Shown here: piece after piece, positions 1-10,566 of the stretch
Numbering within the stretch: position 1 is the stretch's first letter
Layout of the letters: each line of letters opens with the position of its first letter
Program-made: the position numbers and the translations under genes
Notes under the pieces: generated by a model
What the model saw: the letters and a program-made list of their open reading frames with translations, nothing else
The model's database searches: none
What the model was told of the DNA's origin: nothing
NCBI GenBank assembly: GCA_003427395.1
Contig: BFEA01000787.1
Location: 369,908-405,537, forward strand
Source: Chara braunii
Lineage: Eukaryota; Streptophyta; Charophyceae; Charales; Characeae
DNA: 35,630 bases
Direction: 5' to 3'

Positions 1-124
1 TTCTTTTTTCTTTTTTTCCCCCTTTGTTGTAGAGGTGGCAAGCGAATGAACTTAGCGAATTGCAAGCAACATAAGTTCTACGAATGCGTCAGAGCGGGAC
101 ACCCAAACGGCTCACTGGTAACCC

Positions 125-352
125 CCTCTCAAGTATGCTGCATTGCTTGCATGAAGGTCAGGTTTCTATGATGTTGGATCTACTCATGTAGGCATTGCTT
201 GCATAAAGGTAATGTTTCTATTGGGCCTCATGTTGCTAACTATGACGGCGACACTGTTTCCTTGCTGGATTGATTCATCTCAAGCATGCTTCATCTTCTA
301 CAATAGAGGTAAAGTTGCTGCAATTTTGGATCTACTCATTTGGGTGGAACAG
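125..352. repeat. Diverged tandem repeat units
   Basis: Two weakly similar units lie at about 125-190 and 275-352, and a third at 464-545. Each runs from a 'CTCAARYATGCT' start through an 'AGGT(A/C)A' middle to a 'TTGGATCTACTCATNT' or 'CTGAATCTATTCACCT' end, and the second and third continue into 'GGGTGGAA'. The spacing of about 150-190 bases suggests an old tandem array. I see no coding potential in it. The similarity is by eye and needs a self-alignment. Confidence 0.45.
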
Positions 353-398
353 GGGATGTTGTGCTGAACATTCATAACACACACTCACACACACAGAA

Positions 399-565
399 CA
401 ATGAAAGGGGTACCCCAAGGACAACCAAAAAACTGTCTAATTATAAAATTGCTTTAATATGCTGGACATCTCAAATGCTCTCGTTGTCTGCAATAGGACA
501 AAGACTGCTTTGATTCTGAATCTATTCACCTGGGTGGAATTGGGGCTGTTGTGGGGAAAATCTAA
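399..565 (+). repeat. 167-bp direct repeat, copy 1
   Basis: This stretch matches 3232-3398 over 167 bases with about five substitutions and no gap that I can see. It starts at 'CAATGAAAGGGGTACCCC' and ends at 'GGGGAAAATCTAA', and runs into a CA-rich stretch, as copy 2 also does. It contains the third unit of the diverged tandem array upstream. The high identity points to a recent duplication or a young dispersed repeat. Confidence 0.85.
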
Positions 566-573
566 CACACACA

Positions 574-925
574 CACACACACATAAACCCATAGCCATTT
601 TCCCCAAAAATTCCCAACACACACAAAACGTTTTTCAAAGGACAAAAGATAATAAAATAAATAAATAAATGAATAAATAAATAAATATACAGTAAATATA
701 AATAAATAGATGAATAAATAAATAAACAAATCATTAAATAAATTGATAAATAAGTTTAAAAAAAAAAATGAAATATATAAGTAAAATTAATAAAAGTTAA
801 AAATAAAATAAAAAACAAAATTAAGTTAATTAGCAAACAAATAAATAAATAATTAAATAAATAAGTGAAACATTGAAAAGATAAAATAACTAATCTTTAC
901 GCACAAACAAATAAATAAGACTTTT
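574..925. repeat. AT-rich (ATAA)n low-complexity block
   Basis: From about 650 the sequence is dominated by imperfect ATAA/AAAT tetranucleotide repeats with a short A run at 759-767. No gene-like signal is visible; open frames here only reflect the low complexity. Confidence 0.85.
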
Positions 926-1130
926 TAATGATAACTAATATTACCTACCCCAAGGAAGAACCCCATAGGCTGCCTTAACAACAAGAGACCAATCTCGCCA
1001 ATATTACCGCTTCTTACATTTACAACATAGAGAAAGGTTATGGGATCATTAGAACCAATTGAAAATGAGATCCATTTTTTTATATAGGCAATTCCCACAA
1101 AAATGAGAAAGGTTATGGGATCATTAGAAC

Positions 1131-1435
1131 CTGCGTAGCACCATGTTCGCGTTTGGAGGCGAACGTGAACATTTTTGCCCGAACGCGAACAAGCGCCCAG
1201 AACCCTCCGAACGCGAACATAAAAAAAAAAAAAAAAAAAAAAGTTTTCAGAAAACTCTGAAAAAATATATGTTATGCAAAAACAGTAAAATATTAATACA
1301 AGCAACTTTTGCCTTGGAATCATATTCAAATTCGTAGCCAATCATGAGTTAAAAATAAAACACTGAAAATGTTTTTTTTTCTTTTTTACGAAAAAAAAAT
1401 TCCGTTCGCCCGAACACGTTCGCTGTGCTACGCAG
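1131..1435. mobile_element. 305-bp inverted-repeat MITE with 8-bp target duplication (hAT-like)
   Basis: The element begins CTGCGTAGCAC and ends GTGCTACGCAG, a perfect 11-bp terminal inverted repeat. It is flanked by a perfect 8-bp direct repeat ATTAGAAC (1123-1130 and 1436-1443). An uninterrupted copy of the flanking sequence lies just upstream at about 1031-1066, where 'GGGATCATTAGAACCAATTG' is continuous, so the window contains its own empty site. Inside, short GAACGYGAAC-type motifs and their complements cluster near both ends (about 1144-1219 and 1403-1422), as expected for subterminal binding sites. There is no transposase. An 8-bp duplication is typical of hAT elements; the terminal bases are not classic hAT, so the superfamily is inferred. 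Confidence 0.8.
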
Positions 1436-1443
1436 ATTAGAAC

Positions 1444-2971
1444 CAATTGAAAATTCAAAACTAAGCCATACTTATAAGTTACAACATAACTTAAGCAAAC
1501 CCGAAAAAAACGAAAAGCCACACCGTTTCGACGGACGGCCTGAGAGATGCTACACGACGTTTCACAATACCCCCCGGATAACACGATAGAAAAAAACACA
1601 TGATTCATCGCCAACAGCTTGGCGCTAAACATCCAGACAAAAACAATACGACATACACGACATAGCTTGATACCCCACCAGTGCACTTCACGACTAAGCA
1701 ACCTGATTCTGCGCTCATCGATCTGAACCACTGAGAGCGCATTCATCGCCAGTATGTTGGCACGAACCATCGAGACAAAAACAACTTCGACATATGCGCC
1801 ATAGCTCGAAGAAACGCTATCCTAGCAAAACGTTGAAACTCGCGGGAAAAAAAACCGCACATATAATAACCCATTTCCATACACATACGGCTCCAGACAA
1901 TTACACACATCCCCCCATTTGTCGTAAAATTAGCCATACTACTCTACTACCCATACACGAAGCAAACCCCACTCACAAACACACTAAGATATACCATCCA
2001 ACCCTGTTTTTTCCATACACACGCAACCCACACGCAACCCCCCTGCCTCTACACACATTATAAACATACTATATACAATGACGCACATACGAGCATCCAT
2101 CTATGCCGGTCATGCCTGCGAATGCATCAGCAATGTGGAACGAACGCATGTTTGCTGCTTCTGCAGAACATTGCGTTCGGCACCATTTTTTCTACTTCCA
2201 GTCTTTCCCCTGTCCTCCTCTGCTGAAATACGAGCACCTCCTCAAGCTCATTCGTACAACATGACATTGCCTAACTGTGCAAGGAGTACCTGGCTACACA
2301 CTTTCAAAGTTAAGCGCCATTAGCGCTGTCTGTTGCAGGTGGTGGTAACCTAAGACCTACGACAGGCGATGGCTACCGTTGAAGATGCTTCCTTCAATTC
2401 CTTGTATATTCAATAGAGTGAAACTTCCCCACTGAGCAAAACATGCCAGCGGTACTCGAGTCCTCTCCGAACCGTACGAGATAGTCACCTATCATACGGC
2501 TCTCTATTCTACTTGCTTTGTTCCAGTCTTCGAGGAAGTGAGTTGTGTGAGAGGCCGAAGTAAATAAAAGAAAACGCAAGAGCGCCCATAGGATCACGTA
2601 TACAGACTTCACAAGCACTCCACCTATAGGTATGATACTAATTACTCCCCTGTGTCTAAAATTGTCGTATACGCTAACATAACAGTACTATTTGCTAATG
2701 GGAGCCAGAGGCTTTCCCTCTGATGAGCTGCTATGGGTGCTAGGCAGCGAAAAGCGCGCTTCAGGGCACCTTCTAACCAAGCCGATCCTAACTATTGATT
2801 AACCTCTTAACTGCTCCCCCCTTTAATCCTTACCTCTCTGTTCTCCTACATCGGAGATGACTGCTATGAATGTGTTTATCCTGCTGCTAACTTTGAATGA
2901 TGTATCATCACATTGGACAAAAGTATGGTTCTGTTTCCCATAATAAGTGGGATAGCCGTGTTTCACACACC

Positions 2972-2975
<4 letters not shown>
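1444..2975. other. No gene recognised
   Basis: I looked on both strands and saw only short open frames without recognisable domains, plus A runs and CA-rich patches around 1860-2060. Nothing here supports a gene call. Confidence 0.5.
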
Positions 2976-3023
<48 letters not shown>

Positions 3024-3032
3024 ACACACACG
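2976..3032. repeat. (CA)n microsatellite
   Basis: A run of CA dinucleotides, nearly uninterrupted, with a GA interruption near 3018. It sits just before the (ATTG)n/G-rich composite repeat. Confidence 0.95.
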
Positions 3033-3074
3033 CACACGTCGAAGGACACACGTTTTCTTTTTTGAACTTTTTTT

Positions 3075-3180
3075 TATTGATTGATTGATTGATTGGTGGG
3101 GGAGGGGTCTCCCTCCCGCCCCCCCCAACACGCACACACTCCCACACCCACCCACCCACACACACACACAACCACAATCA
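3075..3180 (+). repeat. Composite simple repeat: (ATTG)n, G-rich core, CA-rich tail
   Basis: (ATTG)n at 3075-3096 runs into GGTGGGGGAGGGGTC (3095-3109), then a C-rich stretch and CA/CCCA-rich DNA to about 3172. The same order of parts, including at least 24 identical bases across the ATTG/G-rich junction, occurs on the opposite strand at about 26499-26640. This makes it a dispersed composite repeat and not an isolated microsatellite. Confidence 0.65.
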
Positions 3181-3231
3181 ACGTGGGCAGCCTTGTGCGT
3201 AAGAGGCACAGTAAAAGGGGAGCTGCAAGAG

Positions 3232-3398
3232 CAATGAAAGGGGTACCCCAAGGACAACCGAAAAACTGTCTAATTATAAAATTGCTTTAATATGTTGGAC
3301 ATCTCAAATGCTCTCGTTGTCTGCAATAGGACGAAGATTGCTTTGATTCTGAATCTATTCATCTGGGTGGAATTGGGGCTGTTGTGGGGAAAATCTAA
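3232..3398 (+). repeat. 167-bp direct repeat, copy 2
   Basis: About 97% identical to 399-565 in the same orientation. Both copies are followed by CA-rich DNA. Copy 2 is then followed by a T run and a (TCAA)n run at about 3445-3473. Confidence 0.85.
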
Positions 3399-4041
3399 AA
3401 CACTCACACACACGCGCGCGTGATCGCACACTTTTTTTTTTTTGTCAATCAATCAATCAATCATTCAATCAATATGTGAGTGTGTCAAAAATAAAAAAAG
3501 AAATAAAAGAAAAACCTCTTTTGCCTCTTTTTGCGTTTTTTTAAATCTTTTTTTCCTTTTATCTTTGCATCTGTCCATCAAACAAACAAAAAAAAAACAC
3601 ATGCAACATGTTTATCCCACCAGCGATCACAAAAAAATGGGAAAAAGAAAATTGCCCTTTTGTTAATTGCTTTTTTTAAAATAGAAAATTAAAAATACAT
3701 CTTTTTTAATTATTTTTTCGTTCTTTATTAAAAAGAAAAAAACAATGTCGAAAATATGAAATCCCAAAAACAAAAAAATTGGGTCCCCCTTTTTTTGGGG
3801 GGGGGCGTTTATTTTTGAAGATAAAAATAAATAAACAAACTTGCCCGCCCCCAGCCGCCCGTGGCCGCCCCCAGCTGTCGTGTTTCCGACCGCCAGGCAA
3901 GTTGGACCCCGCGGTCATTACCGCAGGGGATTCATAGCGGTGGGCGTCCCTTAAACGGGACCCGAACCTTGACTGCGTCCTCCTGACAGAAGAGCTGAGC
4001 AGAGTAAGGGTGGTGGGGTCCGACGACTCTGGATCCTTGAG

Positions 4042-4960
4042 ATGGCTACCCCGGCCTGCACACTCCCATTCAACCTCGAAGAAAGGGAGTGGAAATTCCA
4101 GGAAGCCATACCAATTTGGCAATATTCGGTGAGAGAAGGATACAAGCAAATGCGCAAGCCTCATGCATCTACGTTGGTGGTCCACAACAGATGGAAAAGA
4201 GACCCGCCGCTGTGGCACAGGGACCTGGGACACATACCCTGGGCCACGTACGCACACATAATGCCAACACCCCATAGTCCACTGCAGTGGCAGATCATAC
4301 ATCGCTGCCATCCAACTCTGGATTGGGTGACCTCAGGCTCGAACTTGGAACAAAAAGGTATCCTGTCCCCTATCTGCTCCCACTGTGGAAATGAGGTGAA
4401 TCGTAGAAGGGAAGACCTGGAGCACTCTCTTGGCGTGCCTCATGGCATTACAGGTGTGGCAATGGTGGGGCGCGCTGTGGCACGAACTCACAGCCTCACC
4501 ATTCCACTATAACATTGCCCTCATCCTGCTAGGAAAATGCAGTATCTTCCCCACGGACTGGACACCCTTCCAAGCCAACCGCTTCAAATTTATGAGACTT
4601 GCCCTCCTAATGGTTATATGGAGAATAAGGTGCTCAGCAGAGCGCCAAGATGCAATCTTTGGCTTTCATCAAGCCGAAGCTGAAGTCCTCGAGGCCATCA
4701 GAGCAAACATAGTGAAAGCCAACAGGAAGCTGGTGGAAGCGGTGAATGCAGCCCCCGGACAGGAAGACAGACTGAAAGTAATCTCCGCCTTCAGGGAGAG
4801 GTGGATTGACCGGAATAGCAAATTGGCAGAAGTAAGGGAGGATGGAAACCTGACCTGGAAAAACTGGGCCGCACAGGACCACCTATGCACTTATAGAACG
4901 ACAGACTGCTTTCCCGACACCGCTTCCGGGTCAGACGGGAGGCATAGTGGAAGAAGCTAA
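4042..4960 (+). pseudogene. LINE (non-LTR retrotransposon) ORF2 C-terminal region with zf-RVT zinc finger, frameshifted
   Basis: This is the end of a non-LTR retrotransposon polyprotein, the part after the reverse transcriptase. Around 4105-4160 'IWQYSVREGYKQM' resembles the 'W..sG.FSVrsaY..l' element that precedes the zf-RVT finger. The finger follows: Cys at 4375 and 4384 (C-x2-C), His at 4423, and the last Cys at 4436. The reading frame shifts between His and Cys near 4431 (one extra base or two lost; two lost would give the usual H-x4-C). Downstream in the new frame are Trp-rich and helical segments ending at 4960. The stretch 3880-4041 shows related sequence with stops, so the element is decayed and truncated upstream. 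No reverse transcriptase core is present. It differs clearly from the minus-strand LINE copies in this window, so it is a second LINE family or a distant member. Confidence 0.7.
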
Positions 4961-5258
4961 CCTGGGAGGGAGGGATCTGGCCCAGGCCCCAGGTGCCGGA
5001 CCAGGTCCTCCCCCTCTTGATCCCCTTCACAAGATCCCCCTCTGCCATCTCAGCCCCTATCACCTACCCCCCCACCGCCTCCTCCCCTCCTCTCTGCTCC
5101 CCCCTCCCCCAACCTCTGCACCTCCCTCCCCCATCCCCACAGTCCCTCCACCCCTTGGGCCCACTCCGCCCACCCCCCCTTCTCCCCCCGTACCGCAGGG
5201 CCCCCCGCTAGCGGGCGGGTTGGCAGGTGTGGTTGCACTCTTTGAAGTGTGCTCTTGA
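4947..5258 (+). other. C-rich polypyrimidine tract after the LINE fragment
   Basis: From about 5000 to 5215 the plus strand is dominated by C and T runs. One frame reads as a proline-rich tail, but the composition alone explains it. It may be the 3' end of the adjacent LINE. I see no independent gene. Confidence 0.5.
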
Positions 5259-5259
5259 T

Positions 5260-6309
5260 GTGAATGCAGGGTCTCTAGAGTTTTTCTTCCCTATCAGATG
5301 AACAGAGGTTATTGCAATCAGACTTGTCTTCACCTCACGTTCAACATGCATACATGCAGCTGGCGAAGGCAACAGAAACTTCCACAGAAGCAGAATTAGC
5401 AACAGACTTGATATGGCGCAGTGCGCCCACACAAAAAACTCAGAGATATGGCCTTCGGCCAGGAACTCAGCTCAAAACAACTTGTCACATCTCATGGCTA
5501 TGGTGTCTGAGCACCAGTCTGGAACTCCCCCCCGAACACTGTATCCACCGTCAGACACTCTCACACGCACGTACGCACACAACACTTGGATCTACCCTGA
5601 ATGTCTGCACATACACACACGCTAACTACTAACTTGTCACACTGGCGGCTATGGCCGCCGTTGCTTCCTCCTCTTTAGCGGCTATGGCGGCTTGTCCTCT
5701 TCCACCTTCGGGCTTTCTTGCTGACCACCGGTGAACTCAGCGCACAAGTCACTCGAGCAGCGCTTCCACGTAGTTCCCCAGATAATGAGTGTATGACTGA
5801 TCGCTGCCTCTTTATTTATACTGTTTCGTTTGGTGGTCTGGGCCTGCCAAATGTCCCAGGCCCTCAAGATGTGCAGTCCCACTCTGGTACTTGCCGCAAA
5901 ACTGGACTGGGACTGCCCTTTCACTTGCCCCTTCGGTGTTGACTTGGGACTCTTGACCTTTCAAAGATCGACGGACTGCCCTTTCAACCTGCGAGAGGTC
6001 AAGTTGACTCTTCGAGCACTACTCTAGCCACGACCTACTGACCTTTCAGAGGACGTATTTCGAAAGGTCAACTGTAATTTGCCATTTTAGGAAAATTACA
6101 GACGGCCCTTAAGACTTCTAATCAACTAATCTACGGATCAAATCCACACGACCCAAGCTGCACACACAAAACATTTGTACATGGTTTTAGGGACAGGTCG
6201 TGGGTACACAGGGTCAACGGGCAACTATACAGTGTTCTAGGGAAGGTCTGGGGATCGAGTCCTAGTACGAACTGGGCAACTAGTCAGTGGCACGAACTGG
6301 GTGAAACCC
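5260..6309. other. No gene recognised
   Basis: No domains are recognisable. There are small local repeats at 5900-6060 (variants of 'GACTGCCCTTTCA' and of 'TGACCTTTCA'). The stretch ends in a poly(A) run, so its last part could be the 3' end of a retroposed sequence on the plus strand. Confidence 0.4.
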
Positions 6310-6335
6310 AAAAAAAAAAAAAAAAAAAAAAAAAA
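6310..6335 (+). repeat. Poly(A) tract, possible retroposon tail
   Basis: 26 consecutive A. The preceding 70 bases contain 'GGGGATCGAGTCC', weakly like a pol III B box, but I could not complete a tRNA-like fold or find a target duplication. I record only the tract with confidence. Confidence 0.6.
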
Positions 6336-6810
6336 CGCTTTCATTATCCGGCGTTAATTTTTGTTCATAGGTATCCAATCACAAAGGGCACAGGTTGATG
6401 TTCACCTTGGATTCACCATTGGTTGTTCAGCAATGGTTGGTAGGCAACTGAACTGCAGCTGCAGTAACTGGAGTAAATGCACGTCATGACGCCCCCTTCC
6501 TTTCTTTTTTTTTTTTTTTTAAGCAGGCCTGAGGTCTGCTAGGCGTGCTGGTATGAGCAGACACCTCTAGCAGCCCTGTGGCTGTCTCATGTCTATTGGT
6601 GGGGAGCATCACCTGCTGGAAGTGGGTCCAGCGTCCCTCACAGAATCACACGGATGTACAAGGTACATGGATACATGAACTGTGTAAAATGTCTGTCAGG
6701 TCATCCGCCTCTTCCGCCTCCACATGGCCGCCTGCTCTATCCTTTCTGTAGAAGCAGACCCCCCAGATTAGCATCACACCGCCCCTGTCACTCTCCTCCA
6801 TACCGCTGCG

Positions 6811-7066
6811 CCCCCCTTCTGTGTATCTACTATGGCAAGGGACTGGTGGCGGAAAGAGTTCAGGAAATTCTGAAGGGGGGCGCAGCGGGATGGAGGGATC
6901 TATCCTCGTCTAGTCGTGAAACCGAAGGGGGTAGTCTGCCCCCCTTCTGTGTATCCACTATGGCAACGGGCTGGTGGCGGAAAGAGTTCAGGAAATTCTG
7001 AAGGGGGGCGCAGCGGGATGGAGGGATCTATCCTCATCTAGTCGTGAAACCGAAGGGGGTAGTCTT
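6811..7066 (+). repeat. 128-bp tandem duplication, two copies
   Basis: 6811-6938 and 6939-7066 are nearly identical, starting at 'CCCCCCTTCTGTGTAT' and ending at 'GGGGGTAGTC'. Only a few substitutions separate them. The period is not a multiple of three, so the related peptides in different frames are not evidence of coding. A recent slippage or an assembly duplication is possible. Confidence 0.85.
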
Positions 7067-7340
7067 TTCCACCATTCTCCAGTTCCTACCCTTCTTCCCC
7101 CTTCCACTCCACTTCCACTCCACTTTTGCAAACCAGCACACCCCCCCCCCTCCCCCGGCCCCCCCCTTTCCCCCACACCTCCCCTTCCTTGTTGAAAAGG
7201 GGGGTAGGGGTGTAGCCCCTAACATTATTGTACTCTGTCCAATTCCATTAACTGAACTGCAACTGCAACTGCATTGACTGGTGTAAATGCATGTCATGGC
7301 CCCCTCTTCATTGTTAAAAATGGTAGGTATTCAGCCTATT

Positions 7341-7403
7341 CCAGCATGATTCGAGCTCGTGACCCGTCTGCTAACAGCCATATGTGTCTGCCATTCGGGC
7401 ACT
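7341..7403 (-). repeat. tRNA-Asn-like SINE head (degenerate)
   Basis: On the minus strand 'ATATGGCTGTTAGCAGAC' resembles the anticodon arm of tRNA-Asn(GTT), and 'GAGCTCGAATC' resembles the T-arm/B box (RGTTCRANNC) at the expected distance. The upstream 'TGGCAGACACATATGG' could be a decayed A box. The stems are too damaged for a working tRNA, so a tRNA-derived SINE remnant is the more likely reading. Diverged relatives of its downstream part ('GTGTAAATGCATGTCATG' type) occur near 6470-6490 and 7270-7300. Confidence 0.45.
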
Positions 7404-7782
7404 GGAGTAAGTGCATATCATGATTTAAAGTATCTAGGGAGGCGGCAGCGGAGGGGGTGTCATCAAATCGTTGAGGGTTCAGCCTGCTGATGAGCCAGTC
7501 TGTTAGATAGGCAGGCGAAACCGCATGTCGTAGCCTCACTTTATTTTGTCTGTCTTTTCCGTGTGACAGTGTCGGAAGTTTGAAACACAACTCGAATAGC
7601 ATGGGATCACTTATAATTTCTTCCTTTTCGGCCATCGTTGCCCTCCACCATACTGCGTCCATGTTTGGAAAGAAAAACTCCATCCATGGCGGAAAGGGTA
7701 GGGGATCATCTGTACAAATGGGGAGTATCCCTAATGAACTGTGTACACAGTACCAAGGCGAAGATTCCACTAGTGCAGATTA

Positions 7783-8162
7783 AACCACCAGTACGTCGGA
7801 GACTCTCTTTCTCGAAGCAGAGTTTTGAAGTGAGCCAAATCCAGCGAAACCAGTGCGGTTTGAGATTTGCTTGGCCGTTTCAGTCTTCGTCGTATGGTAG
7901 GATGAGCCCCTATGGCCTCCTAAGGATGTGGCAGTTAACACGCCACATCGGAACACACATAGCGGGGAAACGTACTGGTGGATTAGACGACTGGTTGTTC
8001 CCCCCCAGCCCACCATCACCACCCCTAGCAGATTTTGAGGTGGTGGACAAGGTGGCAATGCTTTTGATGTGCCAGCCTGCCTGCCGCCAATGTGATGCAT
8101 ACTTGATAGGAAAACTTATTTTTTTCTTCACGTGAAAATTTGGCCAGTTGGCACTGGTGGTT
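7783..8162. mobile_element. 380-bp TA-flanked inverted-repeat element
   Basis: The ends are AACCACCAGTAC and GCACTGGTGGTT, inverted with one mismatch, and both are directly flanked by TA (7781-7782 and 8163-8164). Similar termini are found at 8718-8885 and 13501-13679 and as single ends near 21209, 21561 and 24410, so this is a family. TA duplication suggests Tc1/mariner-like mobilisation. No transposase is visible inside. Confidence 0.6.
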
Positions 8163-8717
8163 TAAGAGAGAACTGACCTTTGGTCTTCATTATTTATGGT
8201 TGGTCTCTCTTAATCCTTGCTCGTGGTGGAATCTTGACTCAGATGTGTGTTAGGATTGTATGACCGTTCTCTTGCCGATTTGGTCAAAGTGGAGGGTTTA
8301 TAATACTTCATATGACATGTAGAGGAGGGTCCAATAGCAGCCACTGGGCCCTTTCCAAAAAGGGAACCTAGTTTTTTTTTTTTTTTTTTTTTGGTTGGAA
8401 ATAAACAGGTCCTTATGGCCCTTGCTCCATATCCATTCTGGCGAGCATCAGTCCGTTTCCTATTCCACCTGCAAGTCAAAATTACAATGTGTAACACCGT
8501 CATCCTTCCTTCTGTCCGGCCGAAGGACCCTTGAACAGCATTGATTGCTCCAGCAGTGTGGAGGATTGACTGTCAGGCAAGGTGCATGACGGGAAAACAG
8601 CTTGCCTTGCCTCTACCTTTCCTCTCAGGTCCCACTATCTGGGCCTGTCATATTTATCTTGAAAGCAAGAAAGGGATAGAAGAAGAGGAAAACACAGTCT
8701 CAGAACTTGCAAGTTTA

Positions 8718-8885
8718 AACCGCTAGTACACAGCCCCAGTTTTGTGGAAAGTTTTGTCGCCACAAGCAAAACTCGGAGGCGCCGCGCGGCCCGGGGCGCC
8801 ATTGAAAAAAAATAAATGGTGGCGTCCGAAGTGGTGCGAGTTTCATGCTGACACCCGCGGGCCTATGTGTGGTGTACTGGTGCTT
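8718..8885. mobile_element. 168-bp TA-flanked MITE nested in LINE 3' region
   Basis: The ends are AACCGCTAGTACAC and the complement of AAGCACCAGTACAC, with TA on both sides (8716-8717 and 8886-8887). The interior is GC-rich around 8780-8805 and non-coding. It interrupts the 3' part of the minus-strand LINE at 8372-10535, so it is younger than that insertion. The terminal sequence links it to the elements at 7783 and 13501. Confidence 0.65.
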
Positions 8886-9666
8886 TAAAGCCGTTTACCA
8901 TGGAGTTCACATAGCCTGTAGTGGATCTTGTCCATCTGCTGGCTGACATCTCTGCATATTCAGGCCCGGTTCTGAGTTGTGCCAGTCTTCCCATCGTTTG
9001 TGGGAGTCCTTAATGTCTTCTACCTTACGTTGTGCCAGCCACTCCTTTGTAAAATTTTCCATGATTTCCTGCTGCTGGTCCACATCGTCGGGCGTGGAGA
9101 GTCTCGTCGTCTGCCCCACTTGCTTAGAATTTCTGCCTCTGAATCAATGTCTTTGTCTCCACCCATACCTTCTTCCTTCGCGTTGAGAGACCTTCAATGG
9201 TGCTGCTGCACCTTTCCTTCCATTTAGACCAGAGTGCAACCTTCCTGATCATCCCAAACCAGACCTTCTCCGTCTTGTGGAAGTGAGCAGGGATGTTAGT
9301 CCATAGGAAGAGTTGGATGGGGTGTTCGGGGAGGGGGGTCGGGAAGAGGGAGTCCCAGAGGTCCGATGCTCTAGCGCAATATTCTGTCGCTTCCCTATAG
9401 CGTATTATGCAGTGTAGCATATCTTCTGGTTCCTTGTCCGAACATACCACGCATAAGTCCAAGCTCTTAGGGTCGTTCTTCCTTCTTCTGCTTTGCAACC
9501 ATTGGTTAACCGGTAGCGCCACATATGAGATGAGCGACTGAAGGCTTCCGATTTTTGACCGGACGGATTGATTTGTACTTCTTCCGTGGGATTTGTGAGA
9601 ATCTGATTAGCGTCCTGACCGATTAACTTTAGTCATCTGTTTTTAGTTGTTGGATCCGGATCCTTA

Positions 9667-9831
9667 GGGCGAGATCCCACTGGCAAAGAGGACTGTAGTA
9701 AGTGTCTGAATGTGGACGTGTTTGTGGACAGGTGCGAAAAGTTGTGATTGGTTTACTTTTCTGCACCTTGCGAGGGAGACGTCCAGATTCAGACACTTCT
9801 TCCAATCCTCTTTGCCAGTGGGATCTGACCC
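9667..9831. mobile_element. 165-bp PIF/Harbinger-type (Tourist-like) MITE inserted in a LINE ORF
   Basis: The element starts GGGCGAGATCCCACTGGC and ends with its near-complement; 20 bases (9673-9692 against 9806-9825) are perfectly inverted and further similarity extends both ways, forming a long foldback. It is flanked by TTA on both sides (9664-9666 and 9832-9834). Leaving out the element and one TTA brings the host LINE frame into line with the sister copy (Leu-Glu-Thr-Lys-Asp-Pro-Asp-Pro here, Leu-Gln-Thr-Thr-Asp-Pro-Asp-Pro there). GGG-type ends and a TTA duplication are hallmarks of PIF/Harbinger MITEs. A damaged relative lies at 12303-12410. Confidence 0.85.
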
Positions 9832-10566
9832 TTAGTCTCGAGGAGTCGGTTGTATTCCAATTTGACTGTGTATTCATGGATGTGGACATTTGTTTTGAGG
9901 TTTCTGCTTCTACCTGGTGTCCATGCCCACTCTGCCGGATCGAAAATTCCAAGTCTTGAATAATCGTATCCATCCTGAAGATTGTTTTCAGCCATGACCC
10001 TAGCACACTTATTTTCCTGAGTACAACTGGATTTAGGACTGTTCCCTCCACATCTTTGTTCAAAATGGATGGAATCAGAATGAATGAAAGGGGCCTTTGT
10101 GTTGAGGAGGTAGTTGGGAAGGTGGTGAACACAGTCATCGACTCAGCGTATCAGATCCCCTTCTGTTTGTGGGAGAATTGATAAGCCCTTGCGGGATTTA
10201 GGTCCTGCACCGGCACTCCCCATTCCCCGGATTTCCAGGTCAGGCTTCGCTCAGCAGTCCTTCCACTCTTCTGGGATGCATTATTTGATGATGGATTGTA
10301 GATTCTCGTCTCATCCGAGACATCCCTTGAGCTGGGCTGCAAGATCTTGTTCTGGCAACCGGTCCTTTTTTCCCTCGTCCCATAGATGGCTGACTTTCCA
10401 AACTCTTGTGTTTGATCCAAGATAGCCATCTCCTTCCTCCAGGCGTAAGGAGGGATAGTGGGTGATCGCTTTCATCTCTCACCCAAGGATTACCAAATAG
10501 GGAAGTTGCCTCAGCAGCACCTCTTTGGAATTGGGTCTGCCCCAGGGCTGGTCCCCGGATGGACCA

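Larger units (their letters stand above)
8372..10535 (-). pseudogene. LINE copy, decayed, with poly(A) tail and two nested MITEs
   Basis: The 3' end is marked by 21 T on the plus strand (8372-8392), which is the element's poly(A) tail. The 3' tail sequence at 8393-8710 matches 18875-19100 and 15394-15640. The coding part on the minus strand (9124-9522, 9540-9660, 9832-10030, 10151-10535) aligns piece by piece with the better copy at 18863-20670; for example 'RRWLSWIKHKS' matches 'RRWLSWVEKGV'. The zf-RVT finger has C-x2-C ('LCVVC') and His, but its last Cys is replaced by Tyr. Frameshifts and stops are frequent. Nested inside are the elements at 8718-8885 and 9667-9831. The 5' limit near 10535 is where similarity to the sister copy fades. 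Confidence 0.75.

Noticed and set aside
3075-3109. Possible CRISPR-like array in CA/ATTG repeats
   Set aside because: Repeats are plain microsatellites without unique spacers, and the sequence is eukaryotic.
4947-5258. Proline-rich protein
   Set aside because: Explained by a C-rich tract; neighbouring frames are equally open.
7336-7770. 144-codon minus-strand open frame
   Set aside because: No recognisable domain, and its C-terminal part overlaps the tRNA-like SINE head, so coding is unlikely.
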